Source of the DNA: Phyllostachys edulis
Lineage: Eukaryota; Streptophyta; Magnoliopsida; Poales; Poaceae
Length of the DNA: 64,000 nucleotides
Direction of reading: 5' to 3'
NCBI GenBank assembly: GCA_036346405.1
Contig: CM070553.1
Coordinates: 70,397,686-70,461,685 of the forward strand
The position numbers and the translations under genes are program-made. The notes under the pieces were generated by a model. The model was not told where the DNA came from. It was given only the letters and a program-made list of their open reading frames with translations, and ran no database searches. Positions 1-10,711 of the stretch are shown here, piece by piece. How positions within the stretch are numbered: position 1 is the first letter of the stretch; each line of letters opens with the position of its first letter.

Positions 1-443
1 ATTTGAGATAGCAAATGAACTCCAAATTTGATGAAATTTTAGCTGGAGCTTGCTGATAATGAGATCAACCTTGCATAAAATTTCCAGAGGTTATTATGCA
101 ATGCATTTTTCTCAGGAAATTCATGAAGGTTGTTTAAAGGATTGTTTTGCCTCCAAAAATTATCAACAAGTGTTATAACTCATGATATTTTTCAGAGGGG
201 TCCCATATCAGTATTTTTTTTGGGACCAAGGAAAATATATTCCAAATGTTTGACACAAGATTTAAGATAATTGGAAAATGAGTTTGATTTTTGGTCAACC
301 AGAGCTTTGTGTTTTTGGATTACACGGCTCTTGGACAAGAATCACATGAGATTTTAGGGTTTTTCAAGATGTGAGAAAAATTTTTAATTTCTACACATAT
401 AATTATACTTGAATAACCCCAATTATACATTTGGGATGTTACA
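1..443 (-). mobile_element. Partial copy A of the 5.2-kb LTR family
   Basis: This piece matches the last 440 bp or so of the complete copies at 1664-6887 and 17628-22557, and the reverse complement of 29711-30160. It ends in ATGTTACA at 443. The LTR reads TGTAACATCC... on the minus strand, so this is its own 5' (U3) end; the rest lies left of the window. The bases that follow (444-448, CTAGC) would be its target duplication, but the partner copy is outside the window. No coding sequence is present. Confidence 0.85.
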
Positions 444-1110
444 CTAGCCTTGCTGGTCTGTTCGCTCGGTCCGAACGGCCCCTCGTTTCGCGCCATCCGA
501 TCTGGATCTGACGGCTCAACTGCGAAGTGACGTTTGGATGGTCCAAACGTTCCTTTCCTTTCTGGACCGCCTGGATTCTCGATCGAACGGCTCGCTTTCT
601 TCTGCGTTTTCCTTGATCCCGTGACCTCCCCAGGCATTTTTTGCAAGGACCACCTCCTCGATCCTTGCCGGTCTTTTGTAAAGACCACCTTTTAATCTTG
701 AATATCCTTGACCGTCAGACCTCCCGCACCCTTTGATCTAGACCGCCGAGGTCCTCCGTTTGAGATCTTGGCCGTTCAGGCTCTTCTTTTGAGATCTTGA
801 GCGCCAGGACCTCCCTTTGCCTTTTGATCTTGACCATTCAGGTCCTCTCCTTTTGATATCTTGGCCGTCGGATTTTCCCTTTTGGGAGATTTTGACCGTC
901 AGGACCTCCCTGCTCTCAGGGCCTCCTCGAGCGCCTTACCCCCTTGCGCTTGGGACCTCTTTTGAGGTCTGGTTCTCTCGTGATTTAAACCTCCTTGGGG
1001 TCTAGATCTGCTTGAGGTTGGATCTCCCTTGAAGTCCAAATATCTTTTGTCTTTTGGACCTTATATCCTTAGGACCTCTTTGTGTTTTGACCTTTGTGGT
1101 CTAGACCCCC

Positions 1111-1590
1111 CCTGTTGTGTTTGGACCTCCTCAGGTTCAGACCTCCCTGTTGTGTTTGGACCTCCTCTAGGTTCAGACCTCCCTGTTGTGTTTGGACCTC
1201 CTTTAGGTTCAGACCTCCTTGTTGTGTTTGGACCTCCTTTAGGTTCAGACCTCCTTGTTGTGTTTGGACCTCCTCTAGGTTCGAGACCTCCTGTTGTGTT
1301 TGGACCTCCTTTGGGTTCTGACCTCCTGTTGTGTTTGGACCTCCTCGAGTTCGAGACCTCCTGTTGTGTTTGGACCTCCTCTGGTTCGAGACCTCCTGTT
1401 GTGTTTGGACCTCCTTTAGGTTCAGACCTCCTTGTTGTGTTTGGACCTCCTCTAGGTTCAGACCTCCCTGTTGTGTTTGGACCTCCTTTAGGTTCAGACC
1501 TCCCTGTTGTGTTTGGACCTCCTTAGGTTCGGACCTCCTTGTTGTGTTTGGACCTCCTTTAGGTTTAGACCTCCCCTTTTGTGTTTAGAC
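1111..1590 (+). repeat. 36-bp minisatellite, about 13 units
   Basis: The unit contains GTTGTGTTTGGACCTCCT followed by TTAGGTTCAGACCTCC. Because 36 is a multiple of three, several frames stay open and produce false repeat proteins. Units vary mainly at the CTTTAGG / CTCTAGG / CTCGAG junction. It lies in the presumed U3 (enhancer) part of the GGACCTCC-rich LTR. Confidence 0.9.
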
Positions 1591-4500
1591 CTTTGCGGTC
1601 TAGACCTCCCTTTTGGTCCTAGGACCTCCTCGCAGGACCTCCTTCTTGGACCTCCACCTTGGATGTGAGCACCCGGATTTATTAGGCTCATAATACTTAG
1701 TCATCCAATTGACCCTAGTATTATCAACCAAATAAACTCGGTCTCGAGAGATGTATACTTCCTGAATGCAAGACACATACCTCACAACAAAAGAATGCAT
1801 CAATTCCATACAACACATAGTACATAAGCAACAAACCGAAGTTAACATTAATATGGAATAGATATTACAAAAGAGATGCCCTTAGGCCAAATAACAATAA
1901 TTACAAAAGATAACAATGAAGCAAAAGTGCCATAAAGATGGCCAAAATAAGAGCCAACCAAGGTGCCTTTAGCCCACAAGGCAATCGACCGACCGCCAAG
2001 CTAGTCGCTCTCCCAACCACTTGCGACAACAAGAAAAGTAAAGCCCTTTGGGCTCTACCTCCTCTGCAACAAAGTTGTTAAGCAAAGCAAATGAGTACAA
2101 TAACTTGTTTATTGTACTGCAAGACTGACGACGTAAGATAACAGAACTATAATTTAGCTACATGCAAGCTTTATTTAAGTGGATGAGGCTTTGGACTCAT
2201 TTTAGCATAAAGCAAGTTTCATTTGCAATAACATAGTAGATTGAAAGCAATTTGACAAAGCATTTTTAATTGTTGAAATAACAACGCGATAATAACATAA
2301 CAACAACAACAAGAACAATCCTGGAAGTGACTAACCCAAGTCACCACAACAATAGCATGAACATCCATTCATACCAACCCATCAAGTTTTAATTAAAAGT
2401 TTGAGACTAGTCTTGAACGACCTTACCAAGCATGTCCATAACCTAGGGCGAGGCTATTCAATAGTTTTATCCTGCAGGTGTACCACTGCACCCACACGCC
2501 GCATCGCCTTTCCTTTACGCACACTTAGAAGGTGTCTTTGCACGGCTAAGTCCTACGAGACCTTTCCAAAGGATGAATGCTAATTACGAGTCACAACCCA
2601 CGGGAGAAGGAGACATTAGACGACCTACCCGAAGCTAATGCTCCTCCCACACTATACATATACATTTGTTTTGAAAACACACCAACCGAGCTCGCTCATA
2701 ATTAACACCTCCTAGAGTACTTAGTCAAGAGGGTTCCATATGCCCTCGCGTGGTTAGTACGCAAAAGCGCTTGGCTTAGTGACCCAAGTACTCGGTCCTT
2801 AGGGACCCGGCATACCACCACATTCCAAAAACGCACCATCCATCCAATATGCCCAAGTCTAAATCAATCTTTTATTTTCAGCTTTTGATTTTACAATTAA
2901 TCAAAGCACAAGTGCTGGACATATAGGAGTAATAATCATTTTTGAGTGATCAAGATCATCGACTAAGTCGATGATCGCCTAATACTACCGATAGCTAAGC
3001 ATGTCTAAGCGAGAGGAAACGCAACTACTAAGTGATAAGAGCTCATCCAACGAGCTCAAACCACAGTGAATAACCTAGGCTCATTGGTAGTAGAGGATAA
3101 GGAATTCCTACAGATTATGCGACTATAGGATTACTAACGACATTTAACACAAAGTAGCATGCATACATAGAAGTAAAACAAAGTATTAAGCTCTAAAGTA
3201 ATGGGACATGATGGGAAATGGTCAAACTGCTTGCCTTGTTGCTGTTGCTCAAATTGTGGCAGAGGGTCGCTCTCGGGATCACCACAAATGTCTAAACCTA
3301 ACGGAAAAGCGATAAAGAACCGATAAGAACGACGAAAGGCAACAAAGACAGCACAGCAAACGAACTCCAAATACCCTGAATTTTCTACAGCAGCAAGGGG
3401 ATGATTTTAGGAAATTTTGCAACAAGAACCAATGGATTTGGATTCTCAATGCAAAAGATATGAGCAAAACAATTCTGCTCAGCCCTAAAAATTACCAAAC
3501 TGCACTATTCACTAATTTAATTATGAGGCAACATTTTCTAGAAAAGTGGTGAGGCTGAGATTTTTATTGTAAAACCAGCACCTCATGAGATGAATAACAC
3601 AATTGAGTTCATCTCATTTGGAGCTATTATGCACTTTCTATAATTTTTCAAAAACAAGAACTTGAACAAAATTATAATGCACAAGTCCTCATTTCTATAA
3701 TAGCAACATGCTCAGAACTAATTCTCACAGTGAGTTCATTATTAGAGGAAGCTAACAAAATTGGGTTTACTCACAAATAACCTCAGAGCATTAGTTATGG
3801 GTTTTACAAGTTAAACATAAATTTTGAGTGTATATTCAAAGGAGTTTTAAAACCTAGTGGCTAATCAGCTCTGGAGCTGAACTCAACTTACAATCATTTT
3901 TGGATTAAAGTTAAGTTCAAGACAGAGCTAACACAATTTGAATGACCTCGAAAGGATTTAAAACGAAGAAGATATGAAATTCTAAAGTCTATACCTTATT
4001 TCACTATAACTAAGACTTCACCGAATTTCTAAAACTCACAAGGGTATGGGAGGGCGTGAGCCACAGATCTCAGATCCAACGGCTCAAGACCTCCCAGAGA
4101 ACATCACACACGCCAAGACGTGAAGTCCAGAGGTCCTGGACCTCTTAGCAACTCACATGCGCGAGGTGAGGGGAGGTCGTGGCCGTAGATGGGAGATCCA
4201 ACGGACCACAACACGAAAGGAGGTCCGAACGGACCCGATCTAAAGGGAGGTCCTCATGGTGAGATGACCTCGAGGAGGTCCTAAGCGATAGATCTAAACA
4301 TCACAGACCTCCGGGGAGGTCTGGGCGGCCTGATTGCGCAAGGGAGGTCTTGGGCGCTCCAGATTTCCTTGGAGGAGGTCGGGCGTCCCAGAGCTCACAA
4401 CCACGTGCTTGCGCACGCACGCGCTGGACAAGAGGTTAATGCGCGCGGGACACAAGGAGGTCCTCCATGGAGGTCTTAATCGCACAATAAATGGTGGATT

Positions 4501-4677
4501 TAAGAACATCAAGACCCAACCAATGATTGCAAGATTGAGCAATTGATGACCGCATTAAACACGGCAAATCTCGTCCTAAAACGACAACGGTGCCGCCGTG
4601 TCCGACAAAGACCCGAGCTCAAAGATTTGGTCATCGCCGGCGATGTAGACCTCGCCAATGAGAACCAAGGACATCCG

Positions 4678-4702
4678 TGTGCGCAATAGTGTTGCGCACA
4701 CC
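4678..4702. repeat. 25-bp inverted repeat with GTGTGCGCAA arms
   Basis: The sequence reads GTGTGCGCAA, five bases, then TTGCGCACAC. A related inverted repeat is at the equivalent place in copy D (about 35958-35981), and a decayed one in copy C (about 20671-20695). It is separate from the GAGGTC palindrome array. Confidence 0.65.
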
Positions 4703-5738
4703 ATGGACTCATTCTCGACGGCGACGACGTTTTAATCGCCGGCGAGCGGAGAGGACAAACACAACCCACACGGCCAAAATACGAAAATGCAAAATGGAGC
4801 TCCGCGACAATCAAGCGTGTGCCAAAACTTAAGCTCCGCAACATGCATTCAGCGGGTGCCAAGATCTAAAGGACTAACAGGAGGTGTACCGGAGGTCCTA
4901 AGGTCTTTGGGAGGTCGTGGAGGTGATGACCGAGTTGGGGAAGGCGGTGAAGCTTCACGACCCAAGGCACCAGCTCAAGCTCGACTTTGTCCACCTCTGA
5001 AAAATGCCCAAACAATTCAAGTTAGGGTTAACTTCCAAGAGGTTTTCAGGAGCAAAAGTGAGCAAGGTTTGAAGGAGGAGCCACTGGAACCCTTGTCTCA
5101 CCGAGGAGCTCCAAGGACATCAACAATGGCAGCCAAGATGGGAGGTGAGTTTGGGGATGAGGAGCTCACCACGCACAAGTGCAAGGCCGAGGTCAATTGT
5201 GTGCAAAGGAAGCCAAGGAGGATTCCTGGGGTGACTTATAGACCGAGGTGAAGGTTATGAGTGGGGCTAAGCTCCATGGTGAGCTTAGCCCACGGGTTGG
5301 TCCATGGGGTGGACAAGACATAAAGGTTGACAAGGTGACAAAGTCTTGAAATGACCAATGAGGCGGAAAGTCGACCAAGATTAAATGCGGTCAAGAAAGA
5401 GTCATTATAATGTACCCCAAGGTCGACACGATTAATGCATCTTTCTCGAGCTACGCATGCGCGCAGAGGAAGGAGAAGAACAGGGGAGGTCTTGGTGACC
5501 GTTGGATAAGACACAGGAGAGGTCCTAACCATCGGATCCAATTTTTGAACCGTTATGTTTTAAGTGGTGGGAGGAGGTCCCACCACACGATCAAGGGTGG
5601 GAGGTCGTGGCCCTCCGATTTCATGTCATCGCGAAAACGCACGTGAGGAAAAGGACAGAGGTCCAAAGCGTTGGATCTCCATCCAGCGGTGCGGACCTCC
5701 GGTGAGGACTTAACATACGCGATCAAAAAGACATGAGG

Positions 5739-6330
5739 GAGGTCATGGCCTTTGGATTTAAATCCAAGGGCACACAATGACCGGGAGGTCGATATGATGC
5801 GCAAGCAAGGGAGGTCAGGACCTTTAGATTTAGATCTAAGGGCTACGATCAAAAGAGGTGGAGGTCTGAGCTTGCGAACGCACAAGGGAGGTCATGGCCT
5901 TTAGATTTAGATCTAAGGGCTACGACCTCACCAAGGCGGAGGACCTTGCCGTGATGTTTTTCAGAGGAGGTCGTGGCCTTTGGATCTCAATCCAACTGGC
6001 CACGACCTCAACCGCGCTAAAAGGGAGGTCTTAGTTAGATTGAGAGGAGGAGGTCGTGACCATGGATTTTGATCCAATGGTGTGACCTCATCAAGGTGGG
6101 ATGTAGACTTTGAGGTTTGACACACAAGGGAGGTCATGACCGTGGATCTTTGATCCAACGGCTGTGACCTCATGTAGGTGGGATGTTTGCTTAGCTTAAC
6201 AGTGAGGGGAGGTCAGGGCCGGTTGGATGTTAATCCAAGGGCTATGACCAGGACAAGGTTGGGAGGTCCTTGCAGTGTTGACCTGAGAGGAGGTCGTGGC
6301 GGTTGGATGTAGATCCAACACCACGACTGA
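5739..6330. repeat. Array of near-palindromes, period about 80 bp (copy B)
   Basis: Eight units start GAGGTC at about 5739, 5811, 5888, 5967, 6050, 6130, 6209 and 6290. Each reads GAGGTCGTGGCC-TTGGAT, a few A/T bases, then ATCCAA-GGCCACGACCTC, so the two halves are inverted. The clearest unit is 5967-6009. The spacing is regular although the DNA between units differs. The same array is in the copies at 21.7, 30.4 and 63.0 kb. Confidence 0.85.
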
Positions 6331-7141
6331 TCAAATGGAGATGAGGTCTGTGAGGTGCAGACATGGTTGGGCTGGACCACTTGAACATGGCTAGCCCAAG
6401 GAACAGTGTAGGCTTTTAAATTTAGTTTCTAACAAATTGAGACTTAATGTAATTGTTTGGGATAGCATTTCAACTCCAAAATTCATGAAATTTTTACAGA
6501 GCTTGTTGACAATGAGCTTAACTGCATAAAATTTTCAGAGGTTATTATGCACTGCATTTTCTCTCAGGAAATTCATGAAGGTTGTTTAAAGGATTGTTTT
6601 GCCTCCAAAAATTATCAACAAGTGTTATAACTCATGATATTTTTCAGAGGGGTCCCACATCAGTTTTGGACCAAGGAAAATATTTCCAATTGATTGGCAC
6701 AAGATTTAAGATGGATGGAATATGAATTTGACTTTTGGTCAACAAGAGCTTTGTGTTTTTGGATTACACAACTCTTGGACAAGAATCACATGAGATTTTA
6801 GGGTTTTTCAAGATGTGAGAAAAAGTTTTAATTTCTACACATATAATTATGCTTGAATAACCCTAATTATACATTTGGGATGTTACATTGGACCTCCTAT
6901 TTGGACCGTGGACCATGTCCTTTGGTAGTCTCATGACCTTTTGATCGCCCTTTAGCGGTCTTAGTGCATTAATGTGGGTCGAGTCACATTAAATCTCGCC
7001 ACCTACCTTTTGTACTACTTTTTTCTACTTTGTGTCACATCCTTGCTTTCTTTATTTCTTTTCGTACCTTGTGGCGGTGTGCCCTTGTCCTAAAACCTTG
7101 AACTTGGTCACTTCTTTGGGTTGGTGCTCTGTTCCTTGCTC

Positions 7142-7149
7142 TTTAAATA
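7142..7149 (+). promoter_or_regulatory. Putative TATA box of the GGACCTCC-rich LTR
   Basis: TTTAAATA stands in a C-rich context just before a CT-rich, leader-like stretch (7170-7260), downstream of the GGACCTCC repeats. The position fits the U3/R boundary of an LTR. Only sequence likeness supports it. Confidence 0.4.
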
Positions 7150-9064
7150 GAGCACCGAGGGCACCGCCGCCTCCTGCTCCTCATTTCAACTCCTCGGTTC
7201 CTTCGACTGGTGGATCTCCTCCTCCTCCTGTGGATCTCCTCTTCTCTCTTGGTTTTGAGTAAGTTCTTTTGGTTTTCTTGGAAATTATTTGCTTATTTGG
7301 TTTCTTTTTGAACGATAGATCTCGGGTGATCGTTGAGAACTCGTGAATCAAGCTCCTTCACCAAGCTTTTCTTTCTCCAACAGAGGCAAGTCGTGGCCCT
7401 TGATCATCTTGATCCCACTTTGCAAAGCTATTTTGATTCATTAAACTTGCATGGCTATCTTTATAAAGCATGTTTTGGGCAAGAGCTATCCTCCTACTTG
7501 ACATTATGCCTCCTTGATATACTTGAACCGAACATGTTGACATGAACTCTTTGGACACCTTAGGATGGATATTTTGGTTGGTATTCCTTGTTATTGCCAA
7601 CTTTGGGACCGTATGTTGTATGCTTAGCCTTGCTTTAGAAACCGTGGGTCTGTGAATCATGCCTCATCAATTAATAATCTTGACTAATTGAAATATGGAA
7701 CCCGTGGTTGGTGCCATTATTAAGCAACTATGGCGGGATGCCTAAGTTGTGTTGATTGTAGTCTTGAGATCACATTAATAATTGTTGTGCCAGATGGGTG
7801 GTCTTTTGGCGGGGTTAATTACAAATTGTTTTGCTCGGGCAAGAAGGTCGGGAGTGAGTAGTGGATGCTTCATTTTGGGGTTGTGGATGTCTTGCCCGAG
7901 CACAAATAAGGATTTTACTTTGTGTCTGTTGATCTGGCCAATCGATTGCAACCACAAGATCATTTTATGGGAATGGTGCAGGTGAATAATTAGCAATGGA
8001 TTGGCTTGGGGCTCTTTGGGTTGAGCGTGTGATTCGTTGGCGCAAGAGGGCACCCCATAACCTGCGGACTTCTAGACCAAAGGGGATTGGCGAAACCTTA
8101 GCGGGCGACTCTGAGTCAATTCAAAGCTTTGTAAAGCCTTGTCACGCTCTCCAGATCGCTCACCTTCTAAGTGAGCAAGGGTGACCGAACCCGCCTCATT
8201 GGAGAGATCGTGGATTGTGGGTAAAGTTGTACACCTCTCAGAGTGTAAAATCTATTCAATAGCCAAGTCCTTGGTTATGGGCATGCTCAGTGAAATGGTG
8301 CAAGGGGTAGCTTTGTGAACTTGTGCTCCTGGACACTTGGGTGAGAGGTCATGGCTTTGCCTTGAAGAGACCTTGGCCGGCTCCAGAGGGGTCATGGCCT
8401 GCTCACTAGTTGGTCCAGGGCTGGTTGGGGAACTCTGGAGTGGGTGCTCCAGTAGGAATGGGAGAGGTCTGGTCAAGGGTATGACCGGACCTCTCACTGC
8501 TGGCTTAACAGGTAGTCTGGAGTGGGTGCTCCAGGTGTCTTTGGGTGTGGCGGTGCTCACACCCCTTTTGAAATCAAATGTATTTATGTACTAATGTTTT
8601 AACTTGAGCTTTTCAATCTACTTATTACTTATTGTCAAACACCGCTTATGCAACTAACCTTCTGACTCTCTTTTGGCAAGCCTTGCATAATTATCTAATG
8701 CATACATTCCTCACGGCTTCTTGAGTACATTCAATGTACTCATGGCTTTTGCCCTCTGTTCATATCGGCAAATTGCAGGAGGTTCGAGGAGCTCAAAGCT
8801 CAATGAAGAAGAGGTCTTTGGAGACCTTGAGACCTAGGGGCGTCCTCCACTCGATAGCAGCTGGGTGACGGTTGGACCTATCGTTGAAGCTTTGCTTTCC
8901 GCCGTTCTTGTTATTCTGTTGTAGCCCTTGAGGCATCTCCTGTAAAGCTTGGCCGGTTTGGTCCTTAATATATTTATATTTATTGTTTTGTCTCTTGCTC
9001 CTCTTAGCTTGTGTATGGATTTGATTACACTTGTCTTTGGATCTGTCTTGAGCTAGCCAACTGC

Positions 9065-9295
9065 TCTGGGACTAGCTCGGTGCAGGCGGGACCTCCGTGA
9101 GGTCCCACGACTTAGCTCGGGAGGTCTGTCGGACCTCTGTGATATACTAAGAGGTGCTACCAATCGGTGGTTGGCCAAGACCTCCAGAGGTCTGAAGACC
9201 TCTGGGAGGTCCCGTGGACCTCGGCGGTGGTTGGCCACGACCTCCAGAGGTCTTGCAGACCTCTGGGAGGTCTGGTAGACCTCCTCGAAGTACCG
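9065..9295. repeat. Cluster of short GACCTC/GAGGTC palindromes
   Basis: Short inverted repeats such as GACCTCCAGAGGTC and GACCTCTGGGAGGTC recur, with TGGTTGGCCA beside them, in two tandem segments of about 65 bp (near 9171-9235 and 9236-9290). A poly-A run follows at 9297-9311. The cluster lies close to the 3' end of the LTR, in the U5-like part. Confidence 0.7.
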
Positions 9296-9515
9296 CAAAA
9301 AAAAAAAAAAACAAAAAGGGGTCCTCCCGGACCTTTGCTGTATATCACAGGGTGGTTCGTCACAGTGACCATAACGCAGGTACTCAGTTATTTATTAATG
9401 TTATTTCGTGATTCGAACTGGTTATTAACAATGTTTCCACTGTGTGCACTAGCTACTGATCTGGGACTGGTGCAGAAATACACAAAGGGTTCGGATTCAG
9501 AAATCCAGTCCTGAC

Positions 9516-10058
9516 AATTGTTTATTTATTTATTATTCTTTTCAATTACGAATTCAATCTATTTATTATATTTATCGTCAATACTGCTTTCTGCAAAAGA
9601 ACCATACAGCTAACCATTGTTCAAGCCTCGCATGAATATTAATTGCATACTATTTCCCTACGACTTACTGAGTACTTTATGTGCTCACGACTCTAATTTC
9701 TGCTACTCAGTTGAAGAATATCAAGCTGCTCAAGAGTTCTTTGAGAAGGAGTACCATGAAGGTTCCGCGGATTAGGATGCGTTCTCGACTCAATTGTATG
9801 TGGCATGTTGATTGGCCTATCCAACTTTTTTCGTTCCGCTGTAAGAGTTTATTTGTTTCTTTAGCCCTGTGTGGTAAGTTAAGTAAGCATTGACCATAAG
9901 GTCCAGTTATTATTACTATTTTTTATTTTAATATCTTTTTACTTAAATCAAATAAATGGATAGTATTTCATCACTGTTTCCTATGTGAGCTAGCTACTGA
10001 TCTAGAACTAGTTCAGAACACACAGAGGGTTCCTGAATTGCATTTTTGGGTCCCGACA
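9516..10058 (+). mobile_element. 3' part of a Tat-like LTR (copy J1)
   Basis: This segment aligns along its length with 27049-27561: both carry TACTGCTTTCTGCAAAAGAA, a GAGTACTTTATG block, CAAGCTGCTCAAGAGTTC and CCATAAGGTCC. It ends GGGTCCCGACA at 10058. It starts abruptly in mid-LTR next to the end of the GGACCTCC-rich LTR, which suggests that LTR inserted into this one. It could be the left LTR of the element whose right LTR is 26008-27561. Confidence 0.7.
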
Positions 10059-10711
10059 CCTTCTCATAAGCTTATTGAGAAGATCACTGGACCACGATGC
10101 CTCCACACCGTCTAGGTGTCGACAAACACCAAGAGTAATAAGCTAAGCATCTTGCTTAACTCTCACCAAGTGCAACACATGCACAGTTAGATGCTCAATC
10201 CAATTCTAGTTGCAACACGTGCAACTTGAACCTCTCCCATTCCTCACCAGGTGCAACATATGCACAACAAAGAGGAGAAGCTCACACTAGCTCAAGAGTC
10301 TGAAATGGGATGCCAAGAGTCGCCTACCAACCGACCATGATGAGTATTTATAGCCCACACACCAAAACTAGCCGTTGGAGGAGAAAAGGGCTGAAAACAG
10401 CGAAACCCGATCTGACCACCAACCAATGGCCAGTTAGACTAGCCTTCAATGCAATGGCTATAAAACAAGCCGTTACAGACAATTCTCGGCCTGTCCACCC
10501 TCACAGACTAGACCCCCGGTCAGTCCGGACTTCTGGGAGGAAGAAAACAAAAAAAAACATGCCCTATGGAAAAGGTTGACTGACCTTATAAGGGCGGTCA
10601 GTTCGGGCGGTCAATCTGGGCCAGAATTTCAACACATGCAAGACTCGAAAAAACAGTCATAACTTTTGACTCCGATGTCGGAATTGAGTTATATTGGACT
10701 CTATGGAAAGC
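10059..10711. other. Unassigned repeat-like DNA
   Basis: No gene is recognised. It opens with a near-palindrome (10061-10083, arms CTTCTCATAAG), then has runs with GTGCAACAC/GTGCAACAT motifs and a stretch with GGTCAGTC / GGGCGGTCA motifs near 10515-10610. Such motifs are common in grass LTR DNA. I found no second copy in the window. Confidence 0.4.

Larger units (their letters stand above)
1664..6887 (-). mobile_element. Complete solo LTR, copy B of the 5.2-kb family
   Basis: The unit starts TGTGAG at 1664 and ends TGTTACA at 6887, 5224 bp, flanked by TTGGA on both sides (1659-1663 and 6888-6892). It has TG...CA ends, no terminal direct repeat inside and no gag or pol, so it reads as a solo LTR rather than a whole element. 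In its own orientation (minus strand) it holds, in order: a conserved AT-rich head, an array of palindromes, GGAGGTC-rich DNA, an AT-rich block near 3480-4030, and the shared LTR blocks near 3225, 2429-2485 and 2091-2135. An LTR this long is unusual; Ogre/Tat-lineage elements are the known precedent. Confidence 0.85.
444..9515 (+). mobile_element. GGACCTCC-rich LTR of a Ty3/gypsy (Tat-like) element, split by LTR copy B
   Basis: This is one LTR-like unit interrupted at 1664-6887 by LTR copy B, whose TTGGA target duplication (1659-1663, 6888-6892) joins its two halves. The left half is filled with GGACCTCC and GAGGTC motifs and a 36-bp minisatellite. The right half has a TATA-like TTTAAATA at 7142 and two blocks (8221-8286 and 8715-8750) that recur in every Tat-like LTR here. 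It ends in TCCTGACA at 9515. The downstream bases continue in the middle of another LTR (9516-10058), so this unit probably inserted into that one. Its left end lies beyond copy A or outside the window. Open frames inside it look fortuitous. The Tat assignment is inferred from shared LTR blocks only. Confidence 0.6.

Noticed and set aside
1029..1588. Open frames encoding repeats such as VVFGPPLGSDLP
   Set aside because: They come from a 36-bp minisatellite, which is open in several frames by length alone. No start context, domain or splice logic supports a gene.
5739..6330. CRISPR-like regular repeats
   Set aside because: Repeats are imperfect palindromes with drifting sequence, spacers are not uniform, there are no cas genes, and the context is a plant LTR.
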